A DNA stretch of 64,000 nucleotides from Trichoplax sp. H2. Its lineage: Eukaryota > Placozoa > Uniplacotomia > Trichoplacea. The DNA is taken from positions 1 through 64,000 of the forward strand of contig NOWV01000173.1 in NCBI GenBank assembly GCA_003344405.1. The letters run 5' to 3'. Shown here in pieces: positions 12,001 through 23,658 of this stretch. The position numbers and the translations under genes are program-made. The first letter of the stretch is position 1; each line of letters starts with the position of its first letter. The notes below the pieces were generated by a model. It searched no databases and was not told the DNA's origin. It saw only the letters and a list, made by a program, of their open reading frames with translations.

Positions 12001-15000
12001 ATAGCATTTCTTGTGATTGTACCGTAAGCGAATACGCAGTATACCCAAGGCTTAACTTCAGAACTGAAAACTCGAACGATTTTGATGTAAGCATGCAAAC
12101 CCTCTACAAGCATCCAAGAGAATGATGATAGCAACGTAATATGTAGAACAAAGGTTGAGACGACGCAAACTATCTAAATTAAAATAAAGAAACCGCCGAA
12201 GTAAGATTTATAAAATAATTGTATGATAGTTCAAATTTTCTAACTTTGAATCAGGTGTATGTAATTATCACAAGATTATGAAGGTGCGCCATACAGAATT
12301 TACTTTTAAGATTGAGTAATTGTGGTAATTACTTGTAAATAATTCTCATAGCATTATACTGCCCTAGTTATTCGGCATATGCATTGCTGCACTGTTCAAA
12401 CAAGCTAGTTTTAACAACTTACAAAGTAATTAGACAATCCAAATGTCGTAATTATTAATATATCTGATATCAACAGATTTAGCATTACGTTGAAATGGAT
12501 AAATATTACTACTTTTCCTTCGAAATACCTAATTGAATGAATTTTAATTTTTAAATTAGTATACTAGATATGAATATATATGAACGTATTTTTATTTAGG
12601 AAAACATCTTAAAAATGATTTTGTACTTTAAGCTGGTCGTCTATACCTCCATAATACGATATAAAAGATCAAAGTAATGGCGAGACTTATTACCGATAAA
12701 CCACAGCCGATATAGGTTATAAGTTGCAATGATAATAATGTAGGTTCATCAGGCTAGAAAATAAGTTGAGTTATGATTATATTTACACGTGTCTACAATT
12801 TTGATGCGTTGGAAATTCTTGAACATAGTCAAGATGTCCCCTCAAGATCAGAGTTATTATTCACAGCCTACCGTGCTATTTGTTAACTGTACCAATAAAG
12901 CAAAATGTGTTAAATGATTGCAGTGGCAAATTGTTGTTGTTGCATTTGAAAAATTTTTAGTACACCCATAGTTAGACCAGTCACCAGTCGATTTATAGCT
13001 ATACAATTAAAATGTAAAATTACTATCTGATTCATTAAGTTATTTATCATCCTATATGGTTTTAATGTAGATGAGAAGACTCTATAGTACACTTCTATAG
13101 ATTCTGTAGCTTATCCTTACACAATGGTATTATGAACTATTTACGACGCTAGAATCCTAATATCTACTTAATTATATGGCATGAAATACTCGCAAAATCC
13201 ATCTTATATCGATCCGCACTTATCGTAAAATTCCCAAAATACACATTCATCCGTTGTATTCCTACTACTCGTTTCCTATAAAGTATAAATTTTTCACTCA
13301 TATTACAAAGTATTCCGATATTGACTTATAGTTTTGTTTAAAAAAGTGATATAAGATTGTGGAAATAAGTTTTTGCAAGTTTTATAAACATTTGATCCTG
13401 ACATTAGAATTTTGAGATATTATTTGGATACGCTCTATATTTGGCAATGCAAAGAAGCTAATTCTATACTCTGATTAATTATAATAAGTAGTACTAGTAT
13501 TAATTGATTTCTGATCTTAAATTCAACTCTAATATTGCCCCTAAATTGCGAAGATGATATCGCATTGAAATACTCCTGTAATTCTACTATATACGCTTCG
13601 ACTGAATAAATCCTTAGTAACGTGATAGGTCAATCAATTCATGTAATGATGTCAAGTTTAAATATAGTTGTTATTAACATTTTAGAGATGTTTTGCCATA
13701 CGATGATTCCTCATTCCAAAATGAAGGCTTGATGATCAAAGGGTGTAGCACTGTTATATGAACTTAGAAGAAGTAGGAAAAATTTTCTTCTTACCTGAAT
13801 ACGATTAAGAATAATTTCTATCGGCTGAATTAAATTAGAAACAGATCTATTACGAATGGCACTGGATAGAACTTGCGAGTTTATTCCAATCCTAGTATTA
13901 CCACCACTTGAGGTATAGTAAGATAGATATAATAACTTAATATTTTTAAATCTCTTCACAACTAATATAATTTCTGGTGATAGTACTTTCATGATAAGTG
14001 TACTATTCTAATTCTTAAATAATAATTTGCAAATCTCAATATAATCTTAAAAAAGTATGACAGCAACGGCTTGATCATCTTAAATAGCTTTTAAACTACG
14101 ACATACGTATTATAAAGCCGACTTACATAGCGGAATTTGCGTTTCCTGAATCTTGAGAATAAGGTAAGAACTCATTTAGAGACTTGTATATGAAGTTTGT
14201 TACACGAACATCGCTATCTTGACCTAAAAGTAGCAATTTCGAAAAAAATTGTATAAATTAACTAAACTGTTGTCATATAAGTACAACGATAATAGGAAAT
14301 TATATCAAACCGGAAAATATTTCCGCCGGCAATTTTATCTTATTTCCTGTCCACCATGAAGCTTGGTTTTGAGTGGAATTTGAAGGAAAAGTAATTCCGT
14401 CGAGGTTACCAGGCGGAATATTAGCCAATGTCATTACTTCCAAGTTACCATAAAAATTGATTATAACCATCATCATGAGCTATATTATTTATCTTTAATC
14501 CTTTAGCGAATGGTATATCGCTTCCGTTTAGTTATTACTGTTATACAGTATCACTTATGTTCATGCGTACTTATAATTAGCTAAGAAATAGGGGTCTCTT
14601 ACCAATGTTGGGTAGAGTTAGTGTTAATTCAGGTTCATCTTGTAACTCAAATTTACTGGCAAATAAGTCTAAGTTTTGCATAGTCTGAGCTGCTCCTGGT
14701 TCTTTCTATGTATCAAATTATATCAAAATTAAAAATATTTAACGATAGTTAAATTAATTTAATTTTGGCTCATGTAGAAATTAAACCATCAATACTAAAC
14801 AAGTGAGTGATCTATTACAACTAATTTTATACATAAAGTTTTACCGCTGAGATTGCTTCCCATTGTTCTTTATTTCTGTTATCTAGCAAATTATTACTGG
14901 TGGCAAGAAAGTTCTGTTGAAAGTAAAGTTATAAACCTGTAAAATATTGTTTTTACTACGTTGCACGTATGTTTTTATGAGGGCTACAAAAATAGAGTGG

Positions 15001-17356
15001 AGTAATATGATATAGTTGCTATTCCTTATAATCCTGTAAATTTTGTTATTAAAGTAAATACGTTTCAATTTTAACTTAATCAACTAGGAATATTTTTTAT
15101 TTATTGGAAGTAGTAAAACAGATACATGATATCTGATTCATACAGTCCGGAGCATACCTCTAGCTGATTAATACTCTTAACCACTGTTGATTCTCTGGCT
15201 ATTTTTTCTAATATGTTATTAGCAATCATCATATCTCCAGCTTGAATCGGCTTCGTAGTGTTTATAACAGTAACATTAGCAAGCTCTTGTAAAACTTCAG
15301 ACTTCACTTCTTCATTCTGTAAAGATACATTCTTAACCTAGAAATTGAGAAGTTGTAGTGAAATTCAGAGCTGTAAAATTAAAAAGTCATAATATCCGCT
15401 AAACGGCCGGCTCATTAACAGTAATAATAGATATATTCACATTATAGAACCTTAATTTAAAATCTATATTTAGGATATTGCAAATAATCAAATTATCATA
15501 CCATGGAGTCCAGTTGCACAAATACTGCCGTTCTACACTGAGTAGTATCAACAATACCCCAGGTTGCGAGTTCACTTGATGACTTTAGACATTGGCGATA
15601 AGCATTTCCTAAATAGTAAAGAGTTTTTGTGAGTATTTTAACTTCCATAACGATATAAGATTATAAATAGCCGCTGTTCAAATTATTTATTAGTATATAC
15701 GTAAGGATCTTATTTTACTCTCGGTTTTACCTTGCGCAGGAGCAACGCATTTAGCTGTGGTAGTAGATCCTGCGATTGTTGCAGTCCATAAGATACCTTC
15801 CCTTAATTCTTTAGAACAAAATGATGGGTGTTGTGAGGTTGCTTTAGGTCTAGTAGGAGTTATTGTTGTTCTAAAAGTTGTAGTAGGCCGAGTAGTATCA
15901 GTAGTTGGTGTAATCATCATTGTCTGACCAGCAAGAGTAGTAGGCAATGGTATCGTTGGTAACTTTTTTTGGTAAGAAAGACTGAGATTTACTTGAATCG
16001 ATTGGATGGCTGTTGAGATTTTGCAAGAATAGATTCCGCCATTCTCAGATTTCATACTATTAATAGTCAAAACTGAGGCTGTAGCATTAGATAAGATACT
16101 AATCTGCGACTCATTAAATCCCGAAGACGTAGATAGAGGTAATGGTTTATCATTGTGTAACCACAAGAAAGATATTTCGTCCAAAGCAACCAATGTGTGA
16201 CATACCATACTTATTCTAGTGCCATTCAAAGCCAGGTAACTATTTTCACTACCATCTCTTAATTTTTCTCTTGCAAATAATTTGACTGATTCAAATCCTA
16301 GCTCTAAAATATGAGATAGCATTCCAGTTAATATCAGCAATTTATTACGATATTAATATATGAAAATAACATTTGCCCTAAGATAGCGTTAAGAATATTA
16401 GTTTCATGGCCTCAATACTAATTCTGATGAGATAGCATTATTTCAAGCAATGCACATAGAAATTTTCTAATTTTTAATGAAGATTTCATTAAACTAAACT
16501 ACTTGTAAATGCTTAAACAATATTAATCGCAAACAGTTATAAAGTCGTCTAACTAATCAAACAAAGATTTATAGTAGATAAAGTATTCATAACTTGCAAA
16601 GTTTCTTCTCTTTTAATAATATTTTATGAGAAGATTATCAAAATTGGAAACTACAAAAGTATTCGGAATGAACCTACCTCCTTCGTAACCTAACTGATAA
16701 CCGTTGCTACCATCACGAACATCATCACTACGAAAATAAATCAAAACGACATTGCTCTGTATAGAGAATGGTTTGGGTAATGTTTTTCCACATTGCGGTG
16801 GAGTCGAAGCGCTAACTATGGCATCATTGCACTCTTGATTAGCAGCTTTTCCAGGTAAAACAAATATATAATCGTACGAACATGAACTTTCATATTCAAT
16901 ATTAAAGGAATTGAACCACAAAAAGATTACTTTGGTGTCATTTAGGATGATTCTTGAACAGCATCTTACTGATTCTGGATATGCATTTGGATAGTTTGGA
17001 GAGGTGATATTGGCGGAAAATTTCGTATAAATTTTTGAGCAAGAATTTGTATCTAAATTTTTAAAAATGAAGAAATCATTGTATTAATCTAGCAATTGAA
17101 AATTAAATCTGACTAAATCTAATTTTAAAAATTATTGAGAGATTGGAAATTTATATGGATTACATTTAAGTCAAAGGTTAGAAAATACAAATACACTAAC
17201 ACTTAAGATTAGTTTTACTTTAACTACTAACTGTATTTAAGGCATAAATTAAGAATATTTCATACTGCATGGCTATCATGGTTATATTTATTCAAGAATT
17301 AACTCACCTCGTGTAATTCGTGAGTTAATACGTGCCGATATGATTGGAAATGTCGC
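9046..17356 (-). CDS. Adhesion G-protein-coupled receptor: CUB-Ig-HormR-GAIN-GPS-7TM
   Basis: The gene has 22 exons (5' to 3'): 17356-17308, 17052-16678, 16303-15731, 15608-15502, 15337-15144, 14875-14845, 14705-14603, 14436-14311, 14223-14127, 13906-13795, 13275-13220, 12998-12872, 12753-12647, 12528-12423, 12173-12023, 11926-11845, 11631-11565, 11350-11253, 11125-10999, 10917-10876, 10472-10411 and 9208-9046. All phases agree (984 residues). The order is a CUB domain (about residues 17-141), an Ig domain (C...FLWLH...GIYSC), a Thr-rich stalk, a HormR domain split over two exons, a GAIN domain and a GPS with CVFWEFY, GDWSNYGC and CHCNHLTHFALL. The GPS self-cleavage site HL|T is intact. All seven TM helices are present (for example SFSWMLVEGLHAYIK in TM3, GFFLFIFHGVRSEK in TM7), followed by a basic tail ending SINVQG. 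The signal-peptide exon upstream of 17356 was not found; the 49-nt first exon and the donor at 15144 (alternative 15158) are the least certain. It is probably an adhesion or mechanosensory receptor that signals through a tethered agonist. Confidence 0.9.
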
Positions 17357-19591
17357 CTAGGTGAAAAAAATTAATATATACCAATGAATTCTTGATAGTC
17401 AATAACCAATAATATTTTATGCTTTAGATCAGTTTAAATAAGGATCTAGTTGTAGGGTTATTTTGGGATATTTATGCCTTAAAAGATTAATTTTATGCCA
17501 TTATAATGCTACTGCAGATGCAAAAAAGACTTTGGTGGAATTTTTATATTGGACTAATTAGGCTTCCTGCTACATAAAATCAAATTATCGCTTAAAATCT
17601 TTAAAAAGATAAGTGCTATTGATTTCATAAAGTCTCTAAAAACTCTGTTGGAGTCTAGTAAAATATCGACAGATAAATTTGGCATTGCTATTTTTCAACA
17701 AGCTATGATTTTTAACAGTTTTAGGTGTCTTTGACCATATTGTATCTCAATACTAAATTTTAAAAGTTTTACAATACAAATTTCTCCAATATTATTTAAA
17801 AATTTAAATGATACTAATTCATGACATGTTACAAGTTAAAGTAATGAATGTTCACTAATAAACCCTTTGAAATATCTAAAAAATCAGTCTCTTGAGTGCT
17901 CAAGTGACTTCTCTATCAGCTAATGACACGTATCATCACTGGCTGCTTAAAAACTTCAAGTATTTTATTTTGTAAACTTAGAAATTTCTTTCGTACCAAT
18001 AATGCTGCTGCCAATATGATGACATTTAGACAAGTACAAGTTTTCATGATTGCTGTGAAAATTTCTACCGACTTAAGTAATGCTCTCTATCCAATTTCAG
18101 AAGGCTACCAAATATTTCGCTCTTTACGTGACTTGGTCAGTTTAGAAAATGTTGAATGAAGATTTGATTATATAATTATATACCGGCACTTTTATAATCT
18201 CTAGCCTAGATATGAATTTTTGACACATATTTTATTTTGCATAAATTATCTCTGTTTGCTGTTAAATAATTACTATTGCATACCGATTTCATGTTTTAAG
18301 AGAATAAGATTGGTGTAATAATTGGTCATTTCTTTAATGTAAAGGAAATGGGAAAATTTCTATTATCCATTTATTTACAAACTAATGTAAATTCCTACAT
18401 AGTCATGTACGAGTCATATTTTGGAATAAATATAATCAAAAGTATAAATATTAAGTATATATATATATATATATACAATTAACTTATTATTAGAATTATA
18501 AAATTCCTTTACTTCCGCGTTATAAAGTTATCGTTCATTTCACTGGCAAATAACAAATATATATTTATGAGAAAAAACTTAAGGTATTACAGAGGTTCAT
18601 ATCCAGATAAATCTTGCATATGCATTAATTTTCAGGCGATTTATTATATCTTATTAGATAAACGAGTCCTCTTGTCTATCTTCTGTTCGAATCAGCAGTT
18701 TCTGATGATTTTCAGATATGACGTAGATCATGTTTACTTCGCGCACAGAAGGTATAATAAGTCAACAGGCTTACTCTAAACCACTCATGCTAATAGTAAA
18801 TTTATGGGCAATACGTTGATGATTGATCAAAGGCTTCATACTCTCAGTTTGAATCATACTAAATCAATCTACTCTCAACAAACGCATTATGTACACATAG
18901 CAATATTCTGTCATTGTTAATGGATAATATATGATTTGATAAAGCATATGTACAAATAAAAATTTTCAAAGTAATTCTGAACATATTTGCTGGTAAACAT
19001 AGGCTATTACGTGAGATAGAAATTGAAGTGACTATCTCATTATAATAATTTGCTAGCATTGAGGCACGATCTTAAACAGTATTTGTAATAATCTAAATGT
19101 ATCTACTTTAACCAGTTACGCAAGTGATCTTTTTTTACCAAAATGGCATAGTTGTTGCTTAAGGTGGTGCAATATGAACGTTTAACAAATTCTAGCGAAA
19201 AGTTTAGGTTTATTAACAAATCAGCTCCTAGAGGGTTGTTTCAAGTCTAGTTAAATTACCTCGACTGCTAACAAAACCGTTTATATTGATGAAATTTACT
19301 GGTAATATTACGTTGTAGTATGAGAATTATTAAATGTTAAATTCCAAGAATTGAAGATCAGCGTCAAAAGTTCTTAGAATTTATTGGATTTAATGATGTC
19401 ATTTATCGGTGCTATGAGGTATACGTAATACATATTCATGAACATTTTCTTAGAACTCAGAAGCAATACAGTATATCATTCTAAGAATTGAAATATGTTT
19501 TGATGACTTAGCTATATGTAATGAAATGAAATATGTAGAGATCAAGCTACAAAACTTTAACGAACTTTGATTCTACTTTCGTTGCACTCCG
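17357..19591. other. Upstream of the GPCR gene; no confident exon
   Basis: The missing first exon (signal peptide) of the minus-strand GPCR should lie here, but I could not single it out. A plus-strand frame at 17923-18159 (78 codons, contains FRQVQVFMIAVK) is open but has no recognisable family or splice context. A (TA)n run lies at 18456-18475. Confidence 0.4.
18456..18475. repeat. (TA)10 microsatellite
   Basis: A pure alternating TA run of about 20 bp in AT-rich sequence. Confidence 0.9.
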
Positions 19592-20440
19592 GTCGACGTA
19601 ACGTAACTTTCACACAAAATAAAATTTGGGGAAATAATCGAACAACAATTTATTACAAAACAAAAATGGAGAGAAGTATAAACCGAACAACCTTACAAAT
19701 ACTTAGCTTTAAGTATTAATAAAATAAGTCACAGACTTAAAAACTGTCGACGACCAAACAACCTTTCAAAAAGAAGAACGTTTTAACTTACGACAATTCG
19801 TCCCCGAAGGCCTTTTAAATTCAACAAGTTCTTCAAATAAAATTTTCTTCTACTCTCTCTCTCTAAATTTTCTAATTGTACTATCATTTATAGGCTTCGT
19901 AGAGCCGTCAGAGGTATTTAAAACTAAACATTTGCTAACCAATCGCTCTTAAGATCCGTTTTAGAAAACTACTTTGCACCATTTAAGAAAACCAAAATCT
20001 TTCAAAGTTCAGACACAATTTACACTACGATTCCCTTACAAAACACTATAAAACCAACAAGTTAACTATGAAAATACATCAAACTTCACTTCTAACATAA
20101 TTTCTATCATTAATGCACTATAAAAGTCTAAAAATTAACCTTTAAATATCAAGATTTAGTCATAAAAATAACATTCTAACTACTTAACAATTAACACAAC
20201 CTCTGCCAACTTCCACCTTATTTTCTGTTTTCCTCACTAAATTTTCCTAATGTGACTTTCATTTACCCTTTCATGTCACGTCATAAAATTCCATAGTTTC
20301 AAATTCATAACAAATAGTTCAAATTTCAAAAATAAACTCTTATGATATTTTCCATGAACAAAAATCCAAAAATTAAAACAGGAAAATTATATCGGACATA
20401 AATCCGATCGGTTCCGGAATCCGAAAAATCCGGATTTTAT
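19592..20440. mobile_element. Strand-skewed A/C-rich block, possible transposon remnant
   Basis: On the plus strand this roughly 850-bp block is strikingly rich in A and C and poor in G, unlike both flanks. It begins near a ccggtcgacgt motif and ends with overlapping self-complementary pieces (ccgatcgg, tccggaatccg, atccggatt). It has no open frame on either strand. Sharp edges and a different composition suggest an inserted element, such as a solo LTR or a non-autonomous transposon. I saw no convincing terminal repeats or target-site duplication, so the class is open. Confidence 0.3.
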
Positions 20441-22425
20441 AAAGATCACAGTAATTGCTATATCGCTTATCAAAAAATTGTAAATGACTATTACGACTAC
20501 TTTTCAGACATTAGTATCGCTGAGTATTGACAGTTGATGTTTTAGCGACAGACTGTACGCTAACTGTACGATTATAGACTACATTACAGTACTTTACTGC
20601 CATGTTATAAATCCCTTTTCTCTAAGGATAGGGTTTTGTTACTAAGTCAAATTCCTTTACAATTTGAATAGACGATCAAACGTCCTTTCTTTAGATTAGG
20701 CAATTGCTCTAGGGCTATTTCTATAGTAATGTATATATAATACCTTGTAAAATAATGAAGAAGAAAAGATGGCGACATGATGATTTGGCAGGGTAAAATT
20801 TAAAGACACTATCACTTTCTAGGTATTTTCTAAAGTAAAATAATACTAGTTACATACTAAAAGCTATAAAGGGCTCTACTTTTAGTCCTTTACTACATAT
20901 AATTTGCATTGCTAAATAATATTATACTGAACACCCTTAAAAATTTTAAATACTAAATGGTATAATCTAGTCCCAAAATCTGAAAATTTCCTATTTGGGC
21001 ATAATCAACCCAGATATATAACCGACCATCTTGCAAAAGGCAAAGCTGAAACATATGGATTATATACGAAATGATCATTGGTTTATACAAGATCGAAATT
21101 TGCTAGTAGAAATGTTGCATACGAAAAGTATGTGTTTTTAGATCTATAAAATCGTTCTAGTCTATTGATGTACCCATTAAAATATTTTTAACGTCGAACT
21201 ATCTTATCAAGCATCTTTAATATGTTAAGCGAAAATTATGATTTTATATTCCATTGATCACATTTAAGCAATACACAGTTTGTATCTACGAATCAGCGTA
21301 ATATTTATTAGCTAAATTTCACAGTTGATGATAATCGATAATATAAATTTCATTGTAAGTTACGGAAAAAAATTAAAAACTGCTGCTACAATTAGATGAG
21401 ATCTTTACAGCTAGTTTTATACTTGATTAGAAGGTACCTTCCTCCATCATGGCTTTCGTGATCTTGAAATGGTTGTTACGCATTTGTGAAGCTCTCCAGA
21501 TATCTGATAGTCGTCTGAAGACAGCTTTATTTCTACTTATTTATCTACTAAAAGCGCTTACTGACTATTAATTAAATTTTATTTATTCTAGTCTAATCTC
21601 AACTGAACTGACATGCTTGTGTTTAATAATCTAGACAAATATTCGGTCATATGAATAGGAATGCTTATGAGTGCTAATTATATTCTTTTTACGAGCCTAT
21701 TACAATCTCAAGATTTTCAGAGTTTCTTGCATTGTATACGAAATATTAATATTTGATTTTGATATTTTTTACCAAACATTAGAAACTTTATCAACATGCT
21801 GCAGTTAAAGCGTTCATTATTACTCCGGTACTAGACATAAATTATATTTCGCACCCTTTTTACCGTAAATACCGTGTACAGGTTCGGTAATTTCAGCAAC
21901 TATCATCTAGAAATTTTAACTGATTTAGGTAATAACATGTTTTTATAAAATGTACTGGCTATTTAAAGTAAAGCACTATGACGTAGAATAGTTGCTACGC
22001 TTAATAAAGTAATATTAGATAATTGCTGTTATGATAAATCGATATACTTTGATGGCTCAAATTTTAAGTTTCCAAATTGTGAAGCTATCGAGATTAAGAA
22101 CATATTCACTACAACAGTATATTATACAATTCGCTTTAGCCGTATTGGCTAAAATATTCCAGTAATTATTCAGGGTTTCATAGATACAGTAAATGGCTCA
22201 TGAATACTTCTGTTATAAGTTTATTAATTATAATGAAAGTGCTACTAGATGAAATTCCTGAACCAGGAACTTGAAATCTTCTTACTGTAAGGTACTTTGC
22301 AACTGGCATTTATTAGACTATACTGTATCCCTTCATTATAAGTCTAATTTACTTGAATTGGAAGTTTAAACTTGTTGCTCATAAACGCATATATTTTCTA
22401 ACTGTAATCCTTTACATTTAAATAG
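20441..22425. other. Intergenic, nothing recognised
   Basis: AT-rich sequence. A 38-codon frame begins with ATG near 21450, but it has no family signature and I treat it as chance. Confidence 0.4.
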
Positions 22426-22621
22426 CTATGAAATTGGTATTAACCAAACACCATATGATTCATGTACTTTCTGCAACAGAATGACAACATTAACGTTGGA
22501 TATCATGGAAAATCACTATCAGGATTCTCCCTACGGTCTCTTTAGAAACTTTAGCCAAAGCCTTCACAGAAATCTGAACAGTCTTGCAGTTGAATTGATA
22601 AATACATTTATAGAGAAGTAA
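22426..22621 (+). CDS. Possible terminal exon, unknown protein
   Basis: After a plausible acceptor (ttacatttaaatag) there is an open frame of about 64 codons to TAA, with better codon texture than its surroundings and two Cys in a CTFC motif. No family is recognised. Just downstream, about 22728-22817, another open stretch contains CYSQLVWRQGF, which faintly recalls the HYTQLVW motif of CAP/SCP proteins but lacks its other landmarks. These could be pieces of one unrecognised gene or chance. Confidence 0.2.
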
Positions 22622-23499
22622 CGTTAAGTCACTTTAACGCTAACACTGAGATTGCTAAAGAGTAATAATCAAATGAGCATATCATGATAAGATCAATCAG
22701 TAGGTGCGATGTGTTGCATATTACTATGTAGAGTTAATACTAACAACCGTATTGAAAGCTCGTGCTACTCTCAATTAGTGTGGAGACAAGGATTTGAACA
22801 CGAAGCTGAAGTTATTGTAAAACTAACTACTAACTTTAACTCTCTCTTTGTATTAAAAAAATTGTGGCTTATATACCTGGGCCGTTCACACTTATAAAGC
22901 AATGTAATCGCAAGTTTGTGTAACAGTAGATTCACTAGTGCACGCAGCACAATCCATGATTAACACTTAGAATTAATAAGTGCAAAATATCACATTTGGA
23001 TAATACTATAAATAATTAATAAATGTATTAATGCTATATATAGAAATATATCGTATTAAATGTACAATTTAATAAATATAGCGTAGCATCGTAGATAATA
23101 CGATGTATTTAGTATTACTGATTTGAACTATAAAATTGAATCTGATTCAATATCAGTATCCTTCTATACGATATGTTTCAACTACTGCACTTTTAGGACG
23201 ATAAAAAATGTAATAATTATGAAACCGGTAAAAAATATTCAGTATCATTGATGAAACTAACATTGCCAATATAGCTAATTTTGATAATTAAAAATTGGCT
23301 ACACTTGCTTATTCTTAAATTAGTAAGAAGTGATGAAAAACTTATTCTTGGCCAATCAGATTATTAAATGTTCGATGTTCAAGATATTAACAGAAAAAAC
23401 TGTACAATGTTACGTATTCGATAGATAAATTGTCATTATAAAGCTTGATGCCGATTTTATTTAAGAAATTACAACCGATATTGTCTTTGCAGAAATTAA
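22622..23499. other. Mostly non-coding AT-rich sequence
   Basis: Beyond the weak CYSQLVW-containing open stretch near 22728-22817, I see no exon, RNA gene or repeat here. Confidence 0.4.
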
Positions 23500-23658
23500 C
23501 TGGCTTCTCGTTTAGCCTCATCAGCACAAAGCCATGAAAAACATCATGTCAATAGGTTGTTAACCATTGGTATAACTGGTCTATTAGCTGTGCATGTGTC
23601 GCTGTTGTGGTATTCCGCAGGGAATATGAATAAATACACAAATGAAGCGGAGGACTAG
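23500..23658 (+). CDS. Possible short exon encoding a hydrophobic segment
   Basis: A 52-codon open stretch ending in TAG has local G+C above the background and encodes a basic, Ser/Ala-rich start followed by a helix (LLTIGITGLLAVHVSLLW). The arrangement faintly resembles the matrix end and first helix of succinate dehydrogenase subunit D, but conserved residues are too few for a call. There is an in-frame stop just upstream and no ATG, so it would have to be an internal exon or a relic. Confidence 0.15.
   Translation: MASRLASSAQSHEKHHVNRLLTIGITGLLAVHVSLLWYSAGNMNKYTNEAED

Noticed and set aside
14883-15083. 66-codon open frame on the minus strand
   Set aside because: Lies within a GPCR intron between two GAIN exons and has chance composition.
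17923-18159. 78-codon plus-strand frame
   Set aside because: No family, no clear splice sites; noted only in the intergenic entry.
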